Notes: generated from the sequence alone by a model not told the origin. A DNA stretch of 7,188 bases from Boseongicola sp. SB0675_bin_26 (GCA_009843725.1 VYCX01000487.1:1-7188); one strand, 5' to 3'. Shown: positions 1-6,008, counted from the first letter of the stretch. Numbers and translations are program-made.

Positions 1-900
1 AGCAACGTGAAGGAGATCTACGACGCCTGCAATGCCTTGGCCAAGGATCCGGAGAACCTGATACTCAACCAGTTCAGCGAATTTGGAAATTACATCGTTC
101 ACCGTGCGGTGACCGGCCCGGCCTTGCAACGCGTCTCCGAGCATCTGAACACCGATCACGACCTGTGCCCTCGCGCATTCGTTGCTGCAAGCGGTTCGGG
201 TGGAACACTGGCGGCGGGGGAACACCTCAAACGGGCCCTCGGTACGGATATCGGCGTGATCGAAGCCCTGGAGTGCCCGACCCTGTTGTATAACGGCTAC
301 GGGGAACACAACATTCAGGGGATCGGGGACAAGCACGTCCCACTGATCCACAATGTCATGGATTCGGACTTTGTGATCGGTGTGTCGGGCAGCGCCTGTG
401 ACGGTTTGAACCTTCTGTTCAATACTCCGGCTGGGCGAAGATATCTCTCGGATCACAGGGGAATAGGCCAGGAACTGATGGCCAGCCTGGCAAATCTGGG
501 GCTGTCGTCAATTGCCAATGTTCTTGGAGCGATCAAATACGCCAGGTACATGGATCTGGGTGAACGTGACGTGGTGCTTACCGTGGCGACTGACGGAGCA
601 GACATGTACCAGACCGAGATCGACACTGCGGCGGACAAGCATTTCGGAGGCCGATTCGACGAAGTGACCGCTGCGGAGACCTTTGGCCGCTATGTTCTTG
701 GCGCCGGCATCGACCATATGCAGGAGCTGGGTCGATTTGAAAGGGAGCGCATATTCAACCTGGGCTATTATACATGGGTCGAGCAGCAAGGCATTCCTCT
801 GGAGGACTTCGACCGGCGCCGGGACCAGTCCTTCTGGGACGGCCTGCCTGCTCTGGTTCCATTGTGGGATGAAATGATTGCACGGTTCAACGGCAGTTAG
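1..900 (+). CDS. PLP-dependent fold-type II enzyme, cysteine synthase/CBS-like, C-terminal part
   Basis: The frame is open from base 1 (Ser-Asn-Val-Lys) to a TAG at 898-900, so the gene starts outside the window; the GTG at base 7 is probably internal. Several cysteine synthase-type landmarks appear in order: an NQFSEFGNY...TGPAL segment (like the NP..N..H..TTGPE region) near bases 67-126, the glycine-rich PLP phosphate loop GSGGT at 193-207, HNIQGIG at 307-327 (like HKIQGIG of CysK), and GLSSIANVLGAIKYAR near 499-546, matching the GISSGA...A helix. The PLP lysine lies upstream and cannot be seen. The usual PDSGERY motif, whose Ser contacts the pyridine nitrogen, reads ATDGADMY here. About 95 residues follow it, longer than in CysK. 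The substrate is unknown: a cyanoalanine/cysteine synthase-like or desulfhydrase/ammonia-lyase-like activity is possible. The family call is firm, the exact reaction is not. Confidence 0.8.
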   Translation, partial: SNVKEIYDACNALAKDPENLILNQFSEFGNYIVHRAVTGPALQRVSEHLNTDHDLCPRAFVAASGSGGTLAAGEHLKRALGTDIGVIEALECPTLLYNGYGEHNIQGIGDKHVPLIHNVMDSDFVIGVSGSACDGLNLLFNTPAGRRYLSDHRGIGQELMASLANLGLSSIANVLGAIKYARYMDLGERDVVLTVATDGADMYQTEIDTAADKHFGGRFDEVTAAETFGRYVLGAGIDHMQELGRFERERIFNLGYYTWVEQQGIPLEDFDRRRDQSFWDGLPALVPLWDEMIARFNGS

Positions 901-1357
901 CGGAGCGTTGCCTGGCACTGAATTGCGCTTGGCTGCCTCATCGACAAGGCTCGAAAACCCGATCCCGGAATCCTTCAAGCTGACAGTTGGTGTCGCTGGT
1001 CCTCTTCGGCAGGGTCATATGTGACCAGAACAGGAGACTCGGCATGCCGGTCGAGAGGATCATGATGCGAGATCTGGTGAAGCATGCATTTTTGCCTCGA
1101 AAGTGACACAAGGATCACGCGCGTATGCAGGCGCCGCACAAGGCCTGGAGGCGGACGAAGCCATTGTGCCTGCTCGCGGCAGCCGTTGCGCGGCGAAAAC
1201 GGGAGAACAATTGCGGCCGCCGGGCAACGATCGCCGCCCTGACGCTGAGCAAGGGTCTGCCCGACGGCACTCCGGTCCAAAGGGCCCGGATTCGATGACG
1301 GCTCTTCGGACCGGTTCCTGGGGCGCAGGACAAGAATGCCCCACGCCCGACAGGGAA
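901..1357. other. Intergenic stretch between convergent PLP-enzyme and amtB genes
   Basis: No convincing gene was found on either strand. Open frames of 72-101 codons on the minus strand are rich in Arg, Pro, Cys and His, show no family motifs and lack good ribosome binding sites. Several inverted repeats are present: GGTCA/TGACC at 1013-1026; GCATGC at 1042-1047 and again at 1082-1087, the second followed by ATTTTT; and CCGGTCC/GGACCGG at 1272-1278 and 1308-1314. The GCATGC pair plus T-run could be a weak terminator for the upstream plus-strand gene, but its 34-base loop makes this doubtful. No clear terminator for amtB was seen. Confidence 0.6.
996..1028. repeat. Nested inverted repeat (CTGGTC/GACCAG around GGTCA/TGACC)
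   Basis: CTGGTC at 996-1001 is the exact reverse complement of GACCAG at 1023-1028. The inner GGTCA (1013-1017) and TGACC (1022-1026) form a second 5-bp stem with a 4-base loop. The two stems share bases and would be mutually exclusive in RNA. It lies about 100 bases beyond the end of the PLP-enzyme gene. It could be a transcript-end structure or a dyad protein-binding site; there is no T-run and no nearby start codon to decide. Confidence 0.3.
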
Positions 1358-2539
1358 TCAGGACGTCATGTCATACGCCCGCTCGCCACTCTGCGCGATG
1401 TCGAGGCCGGTCACTTCCGTCTCTTCGTCGACGCGCATGCCAAGAAGCGCCTTCAAGACGATGGCGATGATGATCGAAATGACGGTCGCATAGATGCCTA
1501 CGACCACAACGCCGCCGACCTGCCCGACCCAGCTGGCATGGCCAAGAAGCGCGAGCATGACGGTTCCAAAGATTCCACCGACTCCATGCACAGCAAAGAC
1601 GTCGAGCGTGTCGTCGATCTTGAGGCGGTCACGGATGACGTGGACGGCCTCCAGGCAGAGAATGCCCGCTATGGCGCCAATGATGAGCGCTTCAAGAGGG
1701 CCAACAAAGCCGGAAGCCGGCGTAATGGATGCAAGCCCCGCAATGGTGCCTGTCACCATGCCGACGAGCGATGCAGTGCCGTGCTTGATGCGCTCCCACA
1801 GCGCCCAAGTCAGCGAAGCCGCTGCCGCAGAAATGTGGGTCACGGCTATCGCCATGGCAGCTCCGCCGTCGGCCGCGAGTTGCGAACCGCCATTGAAGCC
1901 GTACCAGCCAACCCACAGCAGCGCCGCGCCCACCAGGACGTACCCGGGGTTATGAGGCGGTCTTGACTTGTCCTTTCGCGCGCCCAGAAGGACGGCAAGA
2001 ACAAGGGCGGCGATGCCTGCCGTCTGGTGGACCACGATGCCGCCAGCAAAGTCGCGAACTCCGACCTCGCCGAAAATCCCTCCGTCGGACAGCATGCCGC
2101 CGCCCCAGATCCAATGCACGACGGGCGCGTAGCAGATCAGCATCCAGAGACCGGAGAACGCGAGCACGAACGAGAACTTGGCACGCTCCACATAGGCGCC
2201 GACAATCAGGGCGGGCGTGATGATGGCGAACGTCATCTGAAACGCAAAAAAGAGAACTTCGGGCAGTGTCCCCGAAAGGCTGGTTGTGTCGACGCCGTTC
2301 AGGAACATCTTGCCGAGTCCGCCCCAAATGCCTCCCGTCCCGTCGCCAAACGCGATCGAGTAACCCGCAACCAGCCACAAGATGCTCATGAGACAAGCCA
2401 GCGCATAACAATGCATCAAGACGCTCAAGACGTTTCGTGCCCGCACAAGCCCGCCGTAAAACAGTGCCAGTCCTGGCAATGTCATGAGTAGCACAAGTGC
2501 CGTGGCTACAATTATCCAAGCCGTGTCTGCCCCAACCAT
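1358..2539 (-). CDS. amtB: Ammonium channel/transporter AmtB
   Basis: This 393-residue inner-membrane protein of the Amt/MEP/Rh family conducts ammonium inward and contains about eleven hydrophobic helices. It begins MVGADTAWIIVATALVLLM and continues with GLALFYGGLVRARNVLS, the usual first-helix motif. The twin pore histidines are H171 (VVHQTAG) and H318 (DVFAVHGVGG). D163 in RDFAGG matches the structurally essential Asp, and F104 (QMTFAIIT) and F215 (GWYGFNGG) match the phenylalanine gate. The C-terminal tail GMRVDEETEVTGLDIAQSGERAYD is the conserved cytoplasmic segment that helps bind PII/GlnK. The motif after H171 is QTAG rather than the common INAG. No cleavable signal peptide is obvious. 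The ATG at 2539 is supported by GGAAGGAG seven bases upstream. No glnK gene lies immediately upstream, which is unusual for bacterial amtB. Confidence 0.96.
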   Translation of the reverse strand: MVGADTAWIIVATALVLLMTLPGLALFYGGLVRARNVLSVLMHCYALACLMSILWLVAGYSIAFGDGTGGIWGGLGKMFLNGVDTTSLSGTLPEVLFFAFQMTFAIITPALIVGAYVERAKFSFVLAFSGLWMLICYAPVVHWIWGGGMLSDGGIFGEVGVRDFAGGIVVHQTAGIAALVLAVLLGARKDKSRPPHNPGYVLVGAALLWVGWYGFNGGSQLAADGGAAMAIAVTHISAAAASLTWALWERIKHGTASLVGMVTGTIAGLASITPASGFVGPLEALIIGAIAGILCLEAVHVIRDRLKIDDTLDVFAVHGVGGIFGTVMLALLGHASWVGQVGGVVVVGIYATVISIIIAIVLKALLGMRVDEETEVTGLDIAQSGERAYDMTS

Positions 2540-2546
2540 GAAGCTT

Positions 2547-2554
2547 CTCCTTCC
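2547..2554 (-). promoter_or_regulatory. Ribosome binding site of amtB
   Basis: On the minus strand GGAAGGAG lies seven bases before the ATG at 2539-2537. It fits the anti-Shine-Dalgarno sequence well, fixes the start codon and makes independent translation of amtB likely. Confidence 0.8.
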
Positions 2555-2648
2555 AAAGGTCTGCCTGCGCAGTCAGAAACAGCAGCGCCGCTGGAAACGA
2601 AAGCCGGGCGGCGCAGAATATGCACGATTTGGAGGGCGCTTCCGGAAT

Positions 2649-2665
2649 TGCCTAACTTTTTGGCA
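2649..2665. promoter_or_regulatory. Dyad TGCC-N9-GGCA upstream of amtB, candidate NtrC-type site
   Basis: TGCC (2649-2652) and GGCA (2662-2665) form a 17-bp dyad. It keeps the TGC-N11-GCA geometry of the enteric NtrC consensus (TGCACC-N5-GGTGCA) but lacks the inner AC/GT. It lies about 110 bases before the amtB start. A possible minus-strand -10 (TATTCT, 2620-2615) sits about 40 bases closer to the gene, without a good -35, which would suit an activator-dependent promoter. Alternatively it is a short hairpin after the pncC stop at 2686. The match is to spacing and half-site only; no site for this organism's NtrC is known to me. Confidence 0.3.
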
Positions 2666-2685
2666 GATTTGACGTCACTGGCCAA

Positions 2686-3165
2686 TCATTTGAGCGATTC
2701 GGCAATGCCGGAATCGAGCAATGCCAAGGCGTGTTGCACGCTGGCGGCCCTTACGTTCTCGCGACCGATCGCGCCGAATCGTCGGGTTTCGGTGAACGTG
2801 TCGGCATGCACCTTGGCCAGGCCGAAGCAGACCATCCCTTCGGCCTTGCGGCCAGCGCCGCCCGGGCCTGCGATCCCGGTTATCGAGACGGCGACGTGTG
2901 CTTCCGAGTTTTCAATCGCGCCCTCGGCCATGGCTTTCGCGACCTGTCGGCTTACCGCGCCATGCCGCGCGATGGTTCCGGCATCAACTCCCAGCAGTTC
3001 GACTTTTGACATGTTCGAATAGGTGACAAAGCCGCGTTCAAAGACATCCGAGGAGCCAGGAATGTCGGTAATTCTGGCGGCCACCAATCCACCTGTGCAA
3101 CTTTCCGCCGTGGCAATCATCACGCCAGAGCGCCGTGCGCGGTCAAGGAGATCTGGCACGTTCAC
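2686..3165 (-). CDS. pncC: CinA C-terminal domain protein, nicotinamide-nucleotide amidase PncC
   Basis: This 159-residue stand-alone CinA C-terminal (CinA_C) protein probably deamidates nicotinamide mononucleotide to nicotinate mononucleotide, recycling the NMN left by DNA ligase. Family motifs are TAESCTGGLVAARIT near residues 19-33, with the probable active-site Ser22; GFVTYSNMSK near 45-54; and AVSITGIAGPGG near 92-103 followed by GMVCFGLA. The end RENVRAASVQHALALL matches the final helix. The N-terminal MoaB-like domain of full CinA is absent, which is normal for PncC. The frame is open further upstream, to 3234, but the GTG at 3165 is preferred because it overlaps the pgpA stop as GTGA and gives the standard family length; GTG 3159 is a second option. 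It is the last gene of the ispF operon and is probably translationally coupled. Confidence 0.92.
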   Translation of the reverse strand: MNVPDLLDRARRSGVMIATAESCTGGLVAARITDIPGSSDVFERGFVTYSNMSKVELLGVDAGTIARHGAVSRQVAKAMAEGAIENSEAHVAVSITGIAGPGGAGRKAEGMVCFGLAKVHADTFTETRRFGAIGRENVRAASVQHALALLDSGIAESLK

Positions 3166-3656
3166 GGGTTGAGCCCGTAATGGGCAATGGCCGCAAGTGC
3201 GGTGACGCCGCAAGCCGAGAAAATTCCGGCCCAAAGGTCGTCAAGCATGACGCCAAACGCGTCCTGGCGACGATCCGCATGACCCACGAGCCAAGGTTTC
3301 CAGATGTCAAACAGGCGGAACAGCAGGAACGCTGCAAGGATGCCAGGCCATAGCCTTGTTGGCGTCGTACCCGATGCCGTGGCACCGACGGCGACAGGAA
3401 GAAGCGCAATCCATTGACCAACTACCTCGTCAATGACGATCCAGCCAGGGTCGTGCGTTCCGCCTTCCTCGAGTTCCCGTGCTGTCGCCATGGTGCCTCC
3501 TGCGAAGGCGGCAACGATTGCGACGGCAAGCAGAATCGGTCCGCCGATTTGCCAGAAAGCCCATGCCGCAGGAAGGGCCGCCAACGACCCCCACGTGCCA
3601 GGAGCGGGGCGGAGGAAGCCGGCAAAGAAAAAGCTGAGAAGGAGGCGCCTTGTCAC
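3162..3656 (-). CDS. pgpA: Phosphatidylglycerophosphatase A
   Basis: This membrane enzyme removes the phosphate from phosphatidylglycerophosphate to give phosphatidylglycerol. With the GTG start at 3656 it is 164 residues, typical for the family. Motifs in order are [11 protein letters not shown] at residues 15-25, [15 protein letters not shown] near 68-82 with Asp76-Glu77, and [15 protein letters not shown] near 116-130 followed by [11 protein letters not shown] near 134-144, the metal-binding signature. Hydrophobic stretches near 25-53, 79-95 and 104-114 are candidate membrane helices. The frame is open upstream to 3926, but that extension is Arg/Cys-rich antisense of the ispF frame and is rejected. 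The GTG overlaps the ispF stop (GTGA, 3656-3653), and the TGA overlaps the pncC start in the same way. No strong ribosome binding site is seen, consistent with coupling. Confidence 0.95.
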   Translation of the reverse strand: MTRRLLLSFFFAGFLRPAPGTWGSLAALPAAWAFWQIGGPILLAVAIVAAFAGGTMATARELEEGGTHDPGWIVIDEVVGQWIALLPVAVGATASGTTPTRLWPGILAAFLLFRLFDIWKPWLVGHADRRQDAFGVMLDDLWAGIFSACGVTALAAIAHYGLNP

Positions 3657-4144
3657 TTTGGCACCAAGGCGGCGGTCGCGATTGCGGCGATGCCCTCGCC
3701 CCGGCCAGTGAATCCCAGTTGCTCTGACGTCGTTGCCTTGACGCTGATTCGGTCCCGGGCAAGCCCGATGATCTCGGAAAGCCGCGCTCTCATCGAGTGC
3801 ACGTGGGGGCCGATCCTCGGAGATTCGCAGATGATTGTGGCATCGACGTTCGCGATCCGAAATCCCCGCTTGTCTGCAAGCGCGGTCGCATGCTTCAGAA
3901 ACGTTGTGCTTTCCGCACCTTTCCATTGCGGGTCAGACGGTGGAAAGTGCTGGCCTATGTCGCCCTCTGCCACCGCGCCATAAATCGCATCGGTGATTGC
4001 ATGCATGGCAACGTCGGCGTCCGAATGGCCAGTCAGGCCGCGATCATGGGGCACATGCACGCCGCAGAGAGTCACATGCCCGCCGGGGCCAAACCGATGT
4101 ACGTCAAAGCCGTTGCCTAGGCGAAATTCCATCGCGGACCACAT
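3653..4144 (-). CDS. ispF: 2-C-methyl-D-erythritol 2,4-cyclodiphosphate synthase
   Basis: IspF catalyses the fifth step of the MEP isoprenoid pathway, cyclising CDP-methylerythritol 2-phosphate with release of CMP. Counting from ATG 4144 it has 163 residues. Metal ligands are Asp14 and His16 in GNGFDVHRF and His48 in [15 protein letters not shown], matching Asp8, His10 and His42 of E. coli. Other motifs are [16 protein letters not shown] near 62-77, [14 protein letters not shown] near 97-110, and the C-terminal [16 protein letters not shown] near 136-151. ATG 4132 ([12 protein letters not shown]) is an equally good start by family length; neither has a strong ribosome binding site, though GTGAAGA lies just before 4144. 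It is a single-domain protein, not the IspDF fusion common in alphaproteobacteria, and no ispD lies upstream. It is the first gene of the ispF-pgpA-pncC operon. Confidence 0.96.
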   Translation of the reverse strand: MWSAMEFRLGNGFDVHRFGPGGHVTLCGVHVPHDRGLTGHSDADVAMHAITDAIYGAVAEGDIGQHFPPSDPQWKGAESTTFLKHATALADKRGFRIANVDATIICESPRIGPHVHSMRARLSEIIGLARDRISVKATTSEQLGFTGRGEGIAAIATAALVPK

Positions 4145-4552
4145 TCTTCACTTGATGCCGCAATGTCTATGCCGTGCCTGCGCTCCTGACAATGCCAGCC
4201 AGGCAGGTCTGCACAAATCTGGCACCTTTGCACCGGAATCGCCAATTGTGGCGCATTCCTACTTCAAGCCACTATTTCATTGCATCCAATTCAGGGATCC
4301 CGAATGCAGTGACATGAAATTTTTTTGAACTTGGCGGAATCTTCATTGGACGCGCCGGGCCCTCCGGGAACACACGGCAGGCCCATTTCACCATTGGGCT
4401 TGTGCGCAGCGGCAATTGAGTGCGCCGAGCCGCACCCGGTCAAACTCGGGGCGCTGCATCGCCGACCGACTGTCGCCCCGCAAGGGCTCTGCGAATGTCG
4501 TTCCATTGCCTGAGCATGGCGTTCAGGAATTCGGATCGATTTGCTTGGTGTA
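4145..4552. other. Intergenic region upstream of ispF, no gene recognised
   Basis: No recognisable gene was found on either strand, and I saw no IspD or Dus motifs. A long minus-strand open frame crossing the whole gap has Ser/Arg/Pro/His-rich content without motifs and runs into antisense of ntrB, so it is not called. Visible structure: TGCCAGCCAGGCA dyad (4193-4205), CGCCA-N4-TGGCG (4240-4253), GGGATCCC (4294-4301), a run of seven T (4320-4326), and GCCCA-N9-TGGGC (4381-4399), extendable to 7 bp with one G-T pair. No minus-strand promoter for ispF could be assigned with confidence. Confidence 0.6.
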
Positions 4553-4581
4553 TTGACGCCTTTCCAACAGCATGATCTAAA
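4553..4581 (+). promoter_or_regulatory. Candidate sigma-70 promoter for the ntrBC transcript
   Basis: TTGACG (4553-4558) matches five of six -35 consensus bases. After a 17-base spacer, TCTAAA (4576-4581) matches four of six -10 bases. The start point would be near 4588, leaving a leader of about 335 bases before ntrB that holds two short reading frames. An A/T-rich patch (4579-4594) follows. This is consensus matching by eye only. Confidence 0.4.
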
Positions 4582-4596
4582 AGGAAAAAATTTTGG

Positions 4597-4719
4597 ATGA
4601 TAGGCTTGGGTCAGTGTTGTCCAATATCGGGACATGTGCGGTTCCACGCAGCAATTGCCGTTCAGGCAGGGCCGGTGTGGCAAGGCGCGATTCAGAAGAA
4701 GGGGCATGAGGAGCAGTGA
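4597..4719 (+). CDS. Possible 40-residue leader ORF upstream of ntrB
   Basis: ATG 4597 opens a 40-codon frame (begins MIGLGQCCPISGHVRF, ends KKGHEEQ) that stops with TGA at 4717-4719. That TGA overlaps the GTG of the next short frame as GTGA, the same junction used twice in the ispF operon. No family is recognised. An AAGGA at 4581-4585 is 11 bases upstream, which is rather far, and would lie before the start point of the promoter proposed at 4553-4581; so either the promoter or this gene is doubtful. Two ATA codons are unusual for a GC-rich genome. It may be chance. Confidence 0.2.
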   Translation: MIGLGQCCPISGHVRFHAAIAVQAGPVWQGAIQKKGHEEQ

Positions 4720-4922
4720 TTGAGTCCGGGTTCTCGATATTTCCGTATGTGCCGTCACTGATCTCGACGCCTGTTGCAGGAGCGCGTGAGGTGCCGGCCG
4801 CTCCGCGTGCAGGCAATTCAGGCACTCGGACCCGGAAGTCGTTCCAGTTTCAGGGCGTGTGCCAGGCCCGCATGCATTGCCATGTTGCCGATGTCGGCAT
4901 CGAGACTCGCGGCGGTTCATGA
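4716..4922 (+). CDS. Possible 68-residue protein immediately before ntrB, unknown
   Basis: GTG 4716 opens a 68-codon frame ending TGA at 4920-4922, directly abutting the ATG of ntrB (TGAATG) and in the same phase. AGGAG lies at 4709-4713, only two bases before the GTG, closer than ideal. The protein begins with a mildly hydrophobic stretch (SGFSIFPYVPSLISTPVAG), then becomes basic and polar. It has two Cys (in GVCQARMHCH) and ends ADVGIETRGGS. No family is recognised, and it does not resemble Dus, which often precedes ntrB in related genomes. It may be a leader peptide coupled to ntrB, a remnant of a lost gene, or a chance frame. An 82-codon minus-strand frame over the same bases competes with it. 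Confidence 0.28.
   Translation: MIESGFSIFPYVPSLISTPVAGAREVPAAPRAGNSGTRTRKSFQFQGVCQARMHCHVADVGIETRGGS
4886..4899. repeat. Perfect palindrome TGCCGA-TG-TCGGCA before ntrB
   Basis: A 14-base sequence with two perfect 6-base arms lies 23 bases upstream of the ntrB ATG. The 2-base centre makes a tight RNA hairpin less likely than a dyad protein-binding site. It shares TGCC/GGCA arms with the TGCC-N5-GGCA dyads at 4193-4205 and 4656-4668 and the TGCC-N9-GGCA dyad at 2649-2665, but the spacings differ. Autoregulation by NtrC is possible but not shown. Confidence 0.35.
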
Positions 4923-5993
4923 ATGACCGAGATCCAGGACGGCCTCTGGATGTCGATTCCCGTGCCCGCAATCCTGCTGGACGGAAAAGACAGGATCGTT
5001 GGGATGAACCCGGCCGCTGAGAGCTATCTGAATTCTTCAGCCAGGCAGTCATTCGGCTTGTCCGCATTCGATGCATTTGCCACGGACGCGCCGATGAGCG
5101 AACACGCCGCGAGAGTTCGGCGCGAGCAGGCCCCACTCTTCATGAACAACATGAATGTCGTCACGGGTGACAACGCGGCTGAACGCTGCGACATCAAGTT
5201 GGCGCCCATGATTGGCACATCAGATCATCTTGTAATGCTGGTGGAACCCAGGTTCGTGAGAGAGCGGCTGAATCAGGCGATGTCCGGGAACTCGGCCGCG
5301 AGATCCGCGATCGGCATGGCCGAAATGCTCGCGCACGAGATCAAGAACCCGCTGGCAGGCATCACGGGTGCTGCACAGCTCCTCGGCATGAACCTCGTCA
5401 AGGATGATCTTGCCCTGACCGACCTTATCGTCAGCGAGACGCGGCGCATTCTTGGGCTTCTCGAGCAAGTGGAGCAGTTCGGCAACCTGCGGCCGCCGGT
5501 CTGTCGGGCGGTCAATGTCCACGATCTCATTGTCCGTGCGAGACGCTCGGCATCGGTGGGATTTGCGGCCCACATGGAGTTGGTCGACGAGTTTGATCCG
5601 TCGCTGCCATTGGTTTGGGTGGACGAAGACCAAATGCTGCAGGTCTTCTCGAACCTGTTGAAGAATGCAGCCGAAGCGACGGGCGGTTCGCCCGGGCGCA
5701 TTTTGATCCGTACATTCTATGACACGTCGTCGAAAATTCGACGCAATGGGCGCATGACCGGATTGGCGCTGAATGTCGAGATCGTTGATGACGGTCCGGG
5801 CATTCCGCCGAACATCTTGCCGGGCATATTCGATCCTTTCGTCTCAGGCCGGGAAAACGGGACAGGTCTGGGCCTTGCCTTGGCTTCGAAGATTGTTTCC
5901 GAGCACGATGGCTGGATCACCGTGGACAGCACGCCGGGCAGGACGGTCTTCCGCCTGTCGCTTCCAGCCGCCCCGAAAGATCAGCAGCAATAG
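4923..5993 (+). CDS. ntrB: Nitrogen regulation sensor histidine kinase/phosphatase NtrB
   Basis: NtrB (NRII, GlnL) is a soluble cytoplasmic kinase/phosphatase that phosphorylates NtrC under nitrogen limitation and dephosphorylates it when PII protein is bound. It has 356 residues, normal for the family. An N-terminal PAS-type sensor region (about 5-110) includes SIPVPAILLDGKDRIVGMNPAAE. The H-box MLAHEIKNPLAGITGAAQLL carries the phosphoacceptor His138. The ATPase domain shows the N-box LLKNAAEA (Asn248), G1 VDDGPGIP (288-295), the F-box FDPFVSG (303-309) and G2 GTGLGLALA (313-321). No membrane segment is present. ATG 4923 is the first start after an in-frame TGA at 4920-4922; the upstream ribosome binding site is weak, so coupling to an upstream frame is possible. 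ntrC starts 15 bases after the TAG, indicating an operon. Confidence 0.97.
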   Translation: MTEIQDGLWMSIPVPAILLDGKDRIVGMNPAAESYLNSSARQSFGLSAFDAFATDAPMSEHAARVRREQAPLFMNNMNVVTGDNAAERCDIKLAPMIGTSDHLVMLVEPRFVRERLNQAMSGNSAARSAIGMAEMLAHEIKNPLAGITGAAQLLGMNLVKDDLALTDLIVSETRRILGLLEQVEQFGNLRPPVCRAVNVHDLIVRARRSASVGFAAHMELVDEFDPSLPLVWVDEDQMLQVFSNLLKNAAEATGGSPGRILIRTFYDTSSKIRRNGRMTGLALNVEIVDDGPGIPPNILPGIFDPFVSGRENGTGLGLALASKIVSEHDGWITVDSTPGRTVFRLSLPAAPKDQQQ

Positions 5994-6008
5994 CAAGACG
6001 AGGGTCCA

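Noticed and set aside
913..926. Sigma-54-like TGGCAC-N4-TTGC sequence just after the PLP-enzyme gene
   Set aside because: The GG-to-GC spacing is 9 bases, while sigma-54 promoters need 10, and no gene follows on the plus strand.
1103..1966. A 287-codon plus-strand frame overlapping amtB antisense
   Set aside because: It is mostly the complement of the well-supported amtB gene, is rich in Arg, Asp, His and Ala without motifs, and reflects codon bias of the opposite strand.
3162..3926. Long version of PgpA starting at 3926 (254 residues)
   Set aside because: The first 90 residues are Arg/Cys/His-rich and lie antisense-in-phase over ispF on the same strand; the GTG at 3656 gives the normal family length.
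4220..4233. TGGCAC...TTGCAC resembling a sigma-54 promoter upstream of ispF
   Set aside because: The two elements are only two bases apart, far too close, and the orientation points away from ispF.
4294..4326. GGGATCCC palindrome followed by seven T as a terminator
   Set aside because: The palindrome has almost no loop and about 18 bases separate it from the T-run, so it does not form a usual intrinsic terminator.
4577..4825. An 82-codon minus-strand frame upstream of ispF
   Set aside because: No family is recognised and no good ribosome binding site is evident. It competes with plus-strand short frames that have a better gene context, though neither is secure.
4291..5136. A 281-codon minus-strand frame across the gap and into ntrB
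   Set aside because: It has no motifs, is Ser/Arg/Pro/His-rich, and its first part is antisense to the start of ntrB. It is not a recognisable ispD.
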